64,000 nucleotides of DNA, taken from assembly GCA_003116875.1 (NCBI GenBank), contig BCKT01000010.1, forward strand, positions 840,384-904,383, written 5' to 3'. The position numbers were made by a program, and so were the translations under genes. The number at the start of each line of letters is the position of its first letter. Position 1 is the first letter of the stretch. Below are positions 44,770 through 55,434 of this stretch, in pieces. The notes beneath the pieces are model-generated. The model saw nothing but the letters and a program-made list of their open reading frames with translations, ran no database searches and was not told the origin of the DNA. The DNA comes from Takashimella koratensis. Taxonomy: Eukaryota > Basidiomycota > Tremellomycetes > Trichosporonales > Tetragoniomycetaceae.

Positions 44770-47700
44770 ATGCATCTCCTCAACCTCACGCTCCAGCCGC
44801 CGACAGCGGTTACTGTCGCTGTGGTCGGCTCGTTCTCGGGAACAAAGGGGCAGGAGATCTTGGTTGTTCGCGGTGCTACGAGATTGGAGATTCTGAAACT
44901 CAACCCTGGAACTGGACAGCGTGAGTTCTAGTCCTTCATCCATCCACTCGCCTGTAACCCCCTCGTCGCCTCTTATCAGTTCTTTCACCTGGAACTCTTG
45001 CTGACCTCGATCCTCTCGTGACCTACGATGCTGTGATTCCAGTCGACTCGATATGTAGCGCCGAAGTAAGTCTGTCATTCCTCCATGCCCGACCTCCCCA
45101 CATCTCCTAACCACCTCCTTAGTCATTCGGAACCGTCCGAAACGTCGCCGCATTCAGGTTGGCAGGAATGACCAAGGACTATATCCTCCTCTCTTCCGAT
45201 TCTGGTCGATTGTCAATCATCGAATTCGTCGTCGCGCCCACTCCCCACTTTGAGAGTCTGTATCAAGAGGTCTATGGGAAGTCGGGAAGTAGGAGGACAG
45301 TGCCGGGGCAGTACCTTGCTGTCGACCCAAAGGGGCGAAGCTGCTTGTTTGGATCGTGAGTGGTCATTGGGAGACAGTAATCTTCTCTCCTTTATCTTCT
45401 TGCCGACTTTTGTGTTGGATGAGTCAATCATATCGGAAGATCTAACGCTGACGCCATCCCTTCGCAGAATCGAAAAGTGAGTCGGGGTCGCTTCTGATTA
45501 GTCTAGACAAAGGCTTGTATCACTAGCGGAAAGCTGACCAAACCTAGGGCGAAACTCGTCTACGTCCTCAACCGAAACTCCGAGGGCAAGCTGTTCCCTT
45601 CCTCCCCTCTTGAGGCGCACAAGAACCACACGCTTGTCACCCACTTGATTGGTGTCGACACTGTGAGTCAAACACAACCTAGCCTCACCTCCAGTCTCGC
45701 CGTCATGTCTAGACCGCCATCAGCCTTCAATTGACTAATCAATCACAGGGCTATGACAACCCAATGTACGCCTCGCTCGAGATGGACTACTCCGAGTCGG
45801 ACACGGACCCAACAGGAGAGGCATACCGCGGCACCGAGAAGGTATGTGATTGAATAATGTTCACTGCTACACCCTGCTACACCTTGACATCATGCGCTGA
45901 ACTCTTCAGTACTTGACATTCTATGAGCTCGACCTCGGTCTCAACCACGTCGTGCGCAAGTGGAGCGAGCCGACTGATCGCCGGGCCAACCTTCTGATTC
46001 AAGGTGCGTCTTGGGTCATGCTTCTTCCCTTGACTCTGTCGTGTTGCTGACGTTATTGCCCCCAGTGCCTGGTGGACAGAACGCCAATACGGACAAGTTT
46101 GACGGACCATCGGGAGTCTTGGTGTGCACTGAAGACCACATTATTTGGAAACACATGGACGCTGAGGCTCACCGGATACCTATCCCACGACGGCGGAACC
46201 CTCTCGCCCGTCGCGGCGAGGCAAGTAGAGGTCTCATCATCGTTGCTGGTGTCGTCCACAAGATCAAGGTGATTCCAAGCGACGAACCCACGAGGGTCGA
46301 AGATGAACAAGAGCTGACACCGCGGATAATGTTACCGAATCGACAGGGTGCCTTCTTTTTCCTCCTCCAATCTGAGGATGGAGATTTGTACAAGGTCACA
46401 ATTGATCATGAGGGTGAGGACGTGCGCTCAATGAGGATCAAGTACTTTGATACCGTTCCTGTTGCGCAGAGTTTGTGTATCCTCAAGAGCGGATACCTCT
46501 TCATTGCCAGCGAATTTGGTGACCAGTAGGTTTGAGCAGTGTGTCGATATCTCACGAGCATCACTAATAAGATCCTTATAGGAACCTGTACCAATTCCAA
46601 AGCTTGGCAGACGACGACGACGAGCAAGAATGGTCTTCCTCCGACTACCCAGACAACGGCAACACCGATGGTCCCTTGCCCTACGCTTTCTTCACCCCTC
46701 GCCCTCTCCAGAACCTCTTGCTCGTGGACACCTTGACCTCCCTCGACCCAATCACCGACGCTCAGGTTGTCAACCTTCTTGGAAACGCATCGGATACCCC
46801 GCAGATCTATGCTGCGTGTGGGAGGGGTCCAAGGAGTACTTTCAGGACGTTGAAGAATGGGTTGGATGTGAATGTCTTGGTCAGCTCGCCATTGCCGGGT
46901 GTGCCGAATGCCGTGTGGACGCTAAAATTGGCTGAAGATGGTGAGTAGGAGCGGGTACATCAAGGCATGACTTGTTGCGCGGCATCTCGCGAAACGCGCT
47001 GACCTTTTTGTTAATAGATGAGTACGATTCGTACATTGTCCTCTCGTTCCCAAACGGTACTCTTGTCCTTTCCGTCGGCTCTACGATCGAGGAAGTCAAC
47101 GATACCGGGTTCCTCTCTTCTGGCCCCACTCTTGCGGTCCAACAACTCGGCGACGCGGGTCTTCTCCAAGTCCACCCTTACGGCCTGCGACACATTCGCG
47201 CCGCCGACCGCGTTGACGAATGGCCCTGCCCTGTCGGGACGACGATCGTCTCGGCCACGACGAACAAGCGACAGGTTGTGATTGCGCTCAGCACGGCGGA
47301 GCTCGTCTACTTTGAACTGGATGAGGAGGGGTCGTTGAGCGAGTATCAGGAAAAGAAGTCGTTGCCCGGTAACGCGACTTGTGTCAGTATTGCCGAAGTC
47401 CCCGAGGGTAGACTCCGAACGCCCTTCTTGGTGAGTCGAGATATGAGCTCCACACATTGGGACTACAATCGGGTCTTTGCTGACCACATGTGACCCGTCC
47501 CGTACTAGGCTGTCGGATGTGACAACCAGACTGTGCACATCATCTCTCTCGAGCCCGACAACACTCTCGAGACACTCAGTCTGCAAGCCTTGACAGCTCC
47601 ACCTTCATCCATCTGCCTCGCCGAGATCTTCGACACCAGTATCGACAAGAACCGAGCGACCATGTTCCTCAGTATCGCGCTCTACAACGGTGTTCTCCTC

Positions 47701-49869
47701 CGTACCGTCGTTGATCCAGTGGAAGGTTCCCTCTCCGATACACGCTTACGATTCATTGGTGCTAAACCACCAAAACTCGTTCGAGCCACCGTGCAAGGAA
47801 GTCCAGCGGTCTTGGCGTTCTCCTCAAGGACCTGGATTGTTTACACACATCAGGATCTGTTGCAGACCCAGCCGCTGATCTATGATACTCTTGAGTACGC
47901 GTGGAACTTTTCAGCAAGCATGTGTCCGGATGGTCTGGTCGGGATCTCTGGAAATACCCTTCGGTGAGTGTTTGGTTATCACGCATACAACCACACTGGC
48001 GATGATAGGCTAATGCTGTCTTGCGCCGCGTAGCATTTTCACTATCCCCAAGCTTGGAGAAAAGCTCAAACAGGACTCGACAGCGCTCACTTATACCCCG
48101 CGCAAATTTGTGAGCCATCCGTACACGAATGTCTTCTACATGATCGAGGCGGACCACCGGACGTTTGGGCCTACGGCGATTGAGCGGATCATCAAGGAGA
48201 AGGTGAGTTGGAGTGGGACAGAGTAGTATGGCAAGTAGGGATGGAAGGGCGGGTATGGAGGGCGGAAGTTTAGGAGGTGGCTAACAAATGTTCGTAGGAG
48301 GCCGCGGGAGACCGTGTTGATCGATCGATACTGGAGCTCCCGGTCACCGAGTTTGGGAGACCACGAGCTGGCGCTGGCAACTGGGCGTCCCTCATCCGCG
48401 TTTTTGACCCAATAAACGTGAGTCATCCACCCAAACTGTGCGGACCTTCTCATAATGACTGACATTGATCATCTTTAGAATGAGACGCTGCAAACGCTCG
48501 ACTTGGACGGGAACGAGGCCGCTGTCTCTGTCACAGTCTGTTACTTTGAGAACATGGGCGGGGAACCGAGCTTGGTCGTGGGGACGAGCGTGAACCAGAC
48601 TTATGTGCCCCGAGCATGTAAGGAGGGTTGGTTGCGCGTTTATGCGATCAAGGATGATGGGCGACGGATCGAGTTTATGCACAAGGTGAGTAGAGGGGAG
48701 TGTGGAGTGGTGATGAGGCGATGAAGAAGAGGAGGGGTCGAAACGCTCATATCCTTTTAGACGAGAACGGACGACATTCCGCAATGCCTCGCTGCGTTTC
48801 AGGGCTTCTTGCTCGTCGGTATCGGCAAGTCGCTTCGTCTGTACGAGCAAGGCAAGAAGGCGCTGCTCCGAAAGTGCGAGAACACTGTGAGTGCAAAACA
48901 TTCACGGACATGCACGTCGAAGTCAAGGAAGATCGCCGCGCTAATCCACACCTCTTTTATACGCTTACAGGGCTTCCCTACCTGCGTCGTCACGATCAAC
49001 GTCATCGGGGCACGTATCATTGTCGGAGACATGCAAGAATCCACCTTCTACTGCGTCTACCGATCGATCCCAACCCGCCAACTCCTCATCTTTGCAGACG
49101 ACAAACAACCTCGATGGCTCACTTGCGTCACTTCGGTCGATTACGATACCGTCGCGTGCGCAGACAAGTTTGGGAACGTGTTTATTAATCGGTTGGCGGA
49201 GAACGTGTCGGAGAAAGTGGATGATGATCCGACAGGAGCTGGGATCTTGCATGAGAGGAGTTTCTTGATGGGGTCCGCGAACAAGTTGGACCTCGTGGCG
49301 CATTACCATGTTGGGAGCGTCGTGACTTCGTAAGTCCTGGACTGAGTTGGGTCAGGGGTACTCACTGATACCTGCTTTTTCATCTTGGCTTGTAGCATGT
49401 CCAAGGTCTCGCTTGTGGCGGGAGGCCGAGACGTGCTCGTGTACACGACGATCTCGGGAGCGGTCGGTGCGCTCGTCCCCTTCATCTCGATGGACGACGT
49501 CGAGTTCATGTCGACTTTGGAGATGGTGAGTGAGGTGTTGAGGTCATCGATCTGAGACTACGATTCATCTGCTGCTTGATCCTATCTGACTGATCATTTT
49601 CGTAAACATTTGCTAACATCTCATTCTCTTCATCACCCCTTGTCCACCCTCAGCACATGCGGTCACTCAACACCTCCCTCGTGGGTCGAGACCACCTCTC
49701 GTACCGCGGTTACTACGCTCCCGTCAAATCCGTCGTCGATGGAGACTTGTGTGAGAGCTTTGGATTGTTGCCGTATAGCAACCAACAGACGATCGCCCAG
49801 GACCTGGATTGTAATGTCGGAGAGGTGTTAAAGAAGCTAGAACAGATGAGGACGAGTGCGGCGTTCTAA
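44770..49869 (+). CDS. RSE1: Splicing factor 3b subunit 3 (Rse1/SF3B3/SAP130)
   Basis: Beta-propeller scaffold of SF3b in the U2 snRNP, needed for branch-site recognition. Nineteen exons: 44770-44920, 45043-45065, 45123-45355, 45468-45476 (9 nt), 45548-45662, 45749-45841, 45910-46003, 46066-46268, 46347-46525, 46582-46940, 47018-47430, 47509-47963, 48034-48202, 48298-48417, 48479-48685, 48761-48886, 48971-49329, 49396-49525 and 49654-49869. They give 1217 residues, the same length as I recall for human SF3B3. Strong family matches: [63 protein letters not shown] and a C-terminus with DGDLCESF. The 23-nt exon 2 was chosen because it restores the spacing to [12 protein letters not shown]. Intron 8 (78 nt) is in frame without a stop. 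Confidence 0.97.
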
Positions 49870-50826
49870 GCGTAAAAGTAAGAGTAGAGGTATTCGTTAG
49901 GTAGATCTTCGTATGTAGGTCAGGACTGATGGGAAGATGGAAAGGGATAGAGGAAGAAGATGATAAGAGACCGGGTCTAGTTGAACAAAGCCTGGACTCG
50001 ATTCAGACTCGGACTCGGACCGGGGCGAGTGGGTCTAGAACGGATGGAGCGACGGAGCAACGGAGCAACGGGGCAACGGGGTAGGATACGGCAACGGAAT
50101 CGTCGGTGGTTGATAGTGGTGGGTTGGGTACAAAGGCTCGGTTAAGTCGACTCTGGGCGTAAAAGGGATGCTCGTGCTCGGGAAAAGTCGGTATTGAAGG
50201 ATTTGGTATAACCCGCGGACTGTCGATCTGAAATAACCAATCCCATTAGGTCCAAGTCTTTCTTTGTCATGCATGCATGGTCGCAAGGAACCGAGTCGTG
50301 CTATGTGGGGGGGGGCTGACTGAGACTTGGGTGCATGCGGTACCTCGGCGGTTGTAAGCGACGCCAGAACGGGGCCGAGAGATGGACGGGCGTAGGTGGG
50401 TAGGTGGGTAGGTGGGTAGGTGGGTAGGTGGGTAGACGGAGCCGCGGACACGGGCGGGTGACGGCATCGGAAGTAGAGACTGGGCGGCGATGACGAAACG
50501 GCCCCAGACGGGGGTGTACAGTGGGAATAATCCGAATCACTGCCTGGGCATGTATGTACGTACGGTGGAGGGGAAAATATTCGTGATCACGATACATCCA
50601 ACGTCGTACCCAGGCTGGCATCGTTACGTCGTCGATATATAAAGAGAAGACAGCAGACGCCGACAAAGGTCGTTCCCAACTCCACCAGCAACAACATCAA
50701 CACCATCGATAGCTACATCTACAGCTAGAGCAGCAACAGAAACACCCCAACGTCCATTAGATCACCACCCATCCATCCACACCACACCACTCCACTTGAT
50801 CACCCCACCACCACACACTCCACACC
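49870..50826. other. Intergenic, RSE1 3' side and RCF2 promoter
   Basis: About 950 bp. It contains five tandem copies of TAGGTGGG at 50393-50432 and a G9 run near 50309. The sequence before the start at 50827 is a CA/CCA-rich leader. No gene was recognised. Confidence 0.5.
50393..50432. repeat. TAGGTGGG tandem repeat, five copies
   Basis: Five perfect 8-bp units. G-rich on the plus strand; a fold such as a G-quadruplex is possible. Confidence 0.9.
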
Positions 50827-51948
50827 ATGTCGACTCCACGCGCCCCACACAGCTCTGAGCCACCTCGAGTGAGTCCCAGTGTCCCAGTCCCAGTCCCGGT
50901 TCTCGCGGCGGCGTCCATTCCCACCCTACGCTTCATGTTCCTGCCCGATCACTCTTTGCCTCCTCGTATACCCTTCCTCACCTGGTTATTCCCGCTCGCC
51001 TACCCTTCCCACCTCCCACGCTGCACCCGCTGAACCTTTCAAGACCAGCTCGGAGCGCGAGTACATGGACGATGTCGTCGCCGGTGGTCTGAAGGGCCTC
51101 GCCGTCGGTGCGGGTATCTACGCACCTGCGCATTACCTCCTTGCTCGTCGATCCCCATTCTACCGCGCTCTCCCACTCCCAGCCAAGACTTTTATCGGGA
51201 TGATGACCATTATCCCGGTTGCAACCGTTTTCGCTGAGAAGGCTGGGGAGAAGTACATCTCTTCCACTCAATGGACGGGTGTGGGTAAAGTCGAGCTTGA
51301 TCGAGAAGCCGCGGCCGCGCAGAAACAGTGGGAGAGTATGAGTACACGAGACAAGATTGGTGATTGGGCGATGAGGCACCAGTACGGGATCATCGGAGGG
51401 TCATGGGCAGCTTCACTCGCAGTCGCCTTTGGGATGGTAGCGAGGAATCCGTACCAGACTCTCCCGCAGAAGATTGTCCAGGCGAGAATGTACGCACAAG
51501 GATTGACAGTCGGTGTCTTGATTGCCTCGGCAGTGTTGGCGGGCGTCAACTCCAAGGGACAGAAACCAAAGGCGCCAGAGGACCACTCGTGGGAGGACGT
51601 GCTTGGTGAGTGTCTGGAGTCGTCTGTCTTGCTCTGAGGTTGGGTTGTGTGAGTCGCATGGCCCAGCGGCCGAGCGGCCGAGCGAGCCGCGGAGATCGCG
51701 GATGGGGCGGGGTAGAGGATGAGACGGAAGAGGTCCGATCAATCTCTTTGATCGGTCGGTATCCGCCCGCGACCCACCTCGCCTGTGCGGGGCGGTTTCA
51801 TCTCAACCGCTACATCTTCGGTCCAGCTATCTATCGAGCCGATGCTGACCCCACCCCAGAATCATCCGGCAAGCTGTCCCACGCGGATCGACTCAAGCTC
51901 GATGCGGACCGAAGCGAGTCGGCAGCCAAGGCCGAGGTGAAGAACTAG
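50827..51948 (+). CDS. RCF2: HIG1-domain mitochondrial protein (Rcf2/Aim38-like)
   Basis: Inner-membrane factor associated with respiratory supercomplexes and cytochrome c oxidase in yeast. Exons 50827-50868, 51044-51605 and 51860-51948; 230 residues, close to yeast Rcf2. The HIG1 region carries the signature GIIGGSWAASLAVAFGM, then IVQARMYAQGLTVGVLIA, which keeps the I-x3-R-x3-Q pattern. An additional hydrophobic hairpin lies near residues 27-75. The last acceptor was chosen for its CTGAC branch site 12 nt upstream. Using an acceptor 31 bp earlier would change only a short linker by adding about 10 residues. The C-terminal tail is charged (HADRLKLDADRSESAAKAE). Confidence 0.88.
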
Positions 51949-53806
51949 ATCGACTCGATTCTCAACCTCCATTACAATGACACGACCACATCTACCACTC
52001 CCCTTGCACCTAGTTGACAGCCACAAGACGTCCCATTAATCCGTGTCTCCATTGTCCCATGTCTTCCCTTTCAATCCCTAGTCGATAGACCTACATCCAC
52101 CAGGGGCGCCGCTATGACCCCTCTTACCCACCGCACAAACCCACCCCAACCCTTACGCCCCTTATCTCTCACTGTATCATCACATCACCTTACCATCACT
52201 CCACGTATCCATGCAGAAAATTGAATCTTCCTAGTCTCAAATCTATTGATCAAACAACCACCTTGACGCAACTCCTCGTCCTTTTCCTTGGAATCGCGTC
52301 AGAGGACCGAGGACCGTGCGTGCACTCGGGGTCGAATGAGGTATCCCCGACCTACAATCTCGCATGTCCACCCGACCTGCCGCCGCCGCCGCAGTTTCGT
52401 CCGTGAGGGCAACGGGGGTCGGCACATTGGGCGGAAAGGGGTGGAGGCGTGGAGGGGAGGGGCGCTCGGCGCCTGTGATCACTCCCTCCCCTCCACTCAG
52501 GCACGACCTAGCTCGCGCGCAGACCGCTGTTCCTCTGTTTGTTCCTCATTCTCATTCTCATCAAGATGACCGGAGATGAGAACCAAGAGCGAGAGAGAGA
52601 GAGAGGATGCTTGATTGACTCTTGATGGTGGCGCCGGGAGGGGGGGGTGAGTAGTGAACACACGAGGCACGGAATGATCCCACAGTCGCCGACCACCGTC
52701 AGTGGCGCCAAGCACGGGTAGTCGGTCGGTCACTTTTAGTCTTTTGGTGTACTGTACTTTGTCGTACTGATCGGTTGAGTCGTTCCTGCCATCCTTGCCA
52801 TCCTTGTCATCCGTGTTGTCCGTGTTGTCTTCTTGGCCGGTGATGATCACCTATCACTTTGCTGACAGTTGACAGTTGACAGTTGACAACCTCGACGCAC
52901 TGATCAGACTAAAGTGTCACGCACCTCACCACGCCCCTCGTTTCCAACTCGGTCACGCTCGTCCTCGTTCCCCCATTGCAATCAATGTCTCGCCTGCTTC
53001 ACCCCCGTTCCTCTGTTCCTCTGCTCCTCTGACCCTCGTTGATAATGAAGACCGAGCCCAGATCTGACTTTGCGCCCTCATTCAAAACACTTTGTCCTCA
53101 TCCCCTCATCCACGTATCCCCGTATCCCCATTCTCTCTTCCCTCTGCCCTCTCTTGGTCACTTCATCTGTTCATCTCCTCATCTCTTATTACCTCTCCTC
53201 CCTCTCTCACTCCAGCCCCATCTCCTCCTCGCTTAGCTGCCAGCCGCCCCAACGCTCTCTTCCTCTCTACCGCCCTCAACACTCATCGACTCCTCTACCC
53301 CTCAACCCTCGACCCTCAGCGCTCACCCCACTCAAAGGACCCCACAGCCTCCCGCTCGTCATCAATCCAATCACCGATCCTCATCCTGCTGTTCCTCCGT
53401 CTTCCACCTCGCTTTGATATTGATTCCTTGATCAATCTCACAGTCTCGGTCGTGGGTCGGAGCTCAACGCTAAATCTTGTCCTCCTTCAGTTCTTCCACC
53501 GGTCCAGTCTGGTCTCGCCCCCCTTTGCATTCCTCGACAACGGTCAACGCGGTGAGATCGATTCGGGTAGGTTAGGAGAAGACGTAACGAGCAAGTGACA
53601 GGTGCCCTCGTTCACAGCCACACAAGTACGTTGCCAGTCTTCCCCTCCAGTCTTCCCCTCCAGTCTTCCCCTCCCTCCTCCCCTCTTTCTCCTGTACGAC
53701 ACCCTTCAACTCTCTCAAACAGCCTAGTAATCCCACTCTCCCCCATCCACGTCACACAACTCCTTCACTCTGCTCTACTTTCACTCTCTCTCTTCTCTTT
53801 CTCCAC
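51949..53806. other. Intergenic, 1.85 kb, with several short tandem repeats
   Basis: No supported gene. Repeats seen are a GA tract at 52591-52606, TGACAGT in three copies at 52863-52883, and a 13-bp unit CAGTCTTCCCCTC in three copies at 53635-53673. The second half is strongly pyrimidine-rich on the plus strand and probably forms the leader of the gene at 53807. Confidence 0.5.
53635..53673. repeat. 13-bp tandem repeat CAGTCTTCCCCTC, three copies
   Basis: Three consecutive perfect copies about 130 bp upstream of the P-loop gene start. Confidence 0.85.
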
Positions 53807-54937
53807 ATGCAATACTCAACCCTCGCTCAGAAGCTCACCCCCCCTGTCTCGAACCAGGACACGACTTGGACACCACCCAAGATGCCTGGCGCATTGGTTT
53901 TGATCAACGGGTTTCCGGGAGTCGGCAAGCATACGATCGGGTATGAACTTGTGTGAGTTGGACTCATGGCTTTACTTTACTAGACGAGTGGAGCGTGTCG
54001 GTCTGTATCCCGTCTTCCATTTGCTTGCTTCCTCGTCTTCTTCTCCCTCTCCCTCGTTGTCCAGTTCCTCGCCGCGTGCTGGGTCCATCGACCCTCCCTC
54101 AGAGGTCACCAATGTACACTCCCCAAGAACTGTCTGCTGACCACACTTTCCTCTCCCCGCCTTGATCACCCCGTGGATCCCGTTAGCAAACTCCTCCCCA
54201 ACTGCAAATTCTTCGACACGCGTAACCTTATCGCTGCCGCTACGCAGCTGTACAGCCCGACTGACCCTGCCCATTCGCTGTTGCGTAAGAACCTGGTATG
54301 TTGGGGGTCGGGAATCACTCTCTCCCATATTACCTGATGACATGGAAAGCGACGCTCTCTCAAGTCCACTTACTGACATTCTGTTCACCCCTCGCCACAG
54401 AAACACGCCATCTTCACCTCTATCGCCCGTTCCACTCCCACGCACTTCTCCCCTACCTCCCCTCCCCCACCTACTTTTGTCCTTACCGATTTCCTCTCCG
54501 TCTCTGCTCGCCCTTCCGACCGCGCTATCATGCACGAATTCATCGCTTTTGCCCGATCTGCAGGGTTCATCTTCATCCACCTCGTCATCTCCTGCTCCAC
54601 ACCAGTCAACGTCTCTCGCCTGACCTCACCCGACCGACTGGCAGCACACGCCGCCGCCCACTCCGCCGATGGGACGGGAACCGGTGCCGGCGCCGGGTAC
54701 GGCAGTGTGGTTGTGATCGATGAAGATAGTATCGTGGAGATGAGGATGGAAGAGGAGATTGGACATATCAATGTCGCAGGAACGATTGTCGATGGGTTGA
54801 GTGGTGAATACGAGGTCGATACATCGGATATGGACGCAAAAACTTCGGCTGCAGTGTTGGCAGAGTACTGCCTCGATACGCTGAGAGCAGCAGGTTGGTG
54901 GATCCAACTCAACCCCAAGAGGCGCGCGGTGGCATAA
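53807..54937 (+). CDS. P-loop NTPase-like protein, 263 residues
   Basis: Predicted nucleotide-binding protein resembling small fungal AAA/kinase-like proteins, substrate unknown. Exons 53807-53952, 54187-54295 and 54401-54937. The Walker A-like loop is INGFPGVGKHTIG at about residues 33-45. The residue after the Lys is His, then Thr, rather than the usual Ser/Thr; fungal relatives often have GK-x-T. The donor at 53952 was chosen because it gives TIGYELVKLLPN, the usual follow-on helix, whereas an earlier donor would drop ELV. FVLTDFL may be the Walker B-like strand. The second ATG (53882, MPGALVLING) is an equally good start; the first adds 25 residues. The C-terminal third has an insert of Gly/Ala repeats. 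Confidence 0.75.
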
Positions 54938-55349
54938 GACGAGATTAGATGGTGACGCGGATGGAAAGGTCGAAAGAGAACAAAAATGAGGTGAAGCAGT
55001 GATATACAGCCCACAAGAGACAAAGACAAAAGATAAAGTCAGAGAACGCAGAACAGATAAAGCAGACATGAGACGAGATCCAATCCTCAGGTGTCATACA
55101 TCATGTAGATAGAAACAAAAAAAAAAAAACACCAGGTCCACGCCTAAGCGATTATGCAATGAGAGACGAGAACGTAAAACGAAAAAAACGGAAAGCGCAT
55201 TGAGCGTTGTTTCAGATTGAAGCGGTAGGTGTGTACGATATGAAGGATTGCAGTTTTTCAGACACACATAGCGTAAGGGGTGGGGAGAGTCTAGAGCATC
55301 GATTCATGTGAGAGTGAGCATATCACAAAGCTCCTCCTATTCCTACGCC
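54938..55349. other. Convergent 3' intergenic region
   Basis: About 410 bp between the stop of the P-loop gene and a hexanucleotide repeat. An A13 run lies near 55118. No gene was recognised. Confidence 0.5.
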
Positions 55350-55432
55350 TACTCCTACTCCTACTCCTACTCCTACTCCTACTCCTACTCCTACTCCTAC
55401 TCCTACTCCTACTCCTACTCCTACTCCTACTC
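55350..55432. repeat. (ACTCCT)n hexanucleotide repeat abutting the deubiquitinase stop codon
   Basis: About 14 copies of ACTCCT on the plus strand. It lies directly 3' of the deubiquitinase coding region, which ends at 55435 on the minus strand. On that strand it reads AGGAGT, so it starts the 3' UTR. Confidence 0.95.
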
Positions 55433-55434
55433 CC

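Noticed and set aside
44921..45042. Acceptor near 44980 giving a longer RSE1 exon 2
   Set aside because: It inserts about 20 residues; the 23-nt exon gives exact family spacing.
51606..51859. Earlier acceptor before 51829 in RCF2
   Set aside because: Possible, but the chosen acceptor has a better branch site; only a short linker differs.
53953..53990. Earlier donor at 53941 and an exon at about 53983 in the P-loop gene
   Set aside because: It removes the ELV-KLLPN helix after the P-loop; the later donor restores it.
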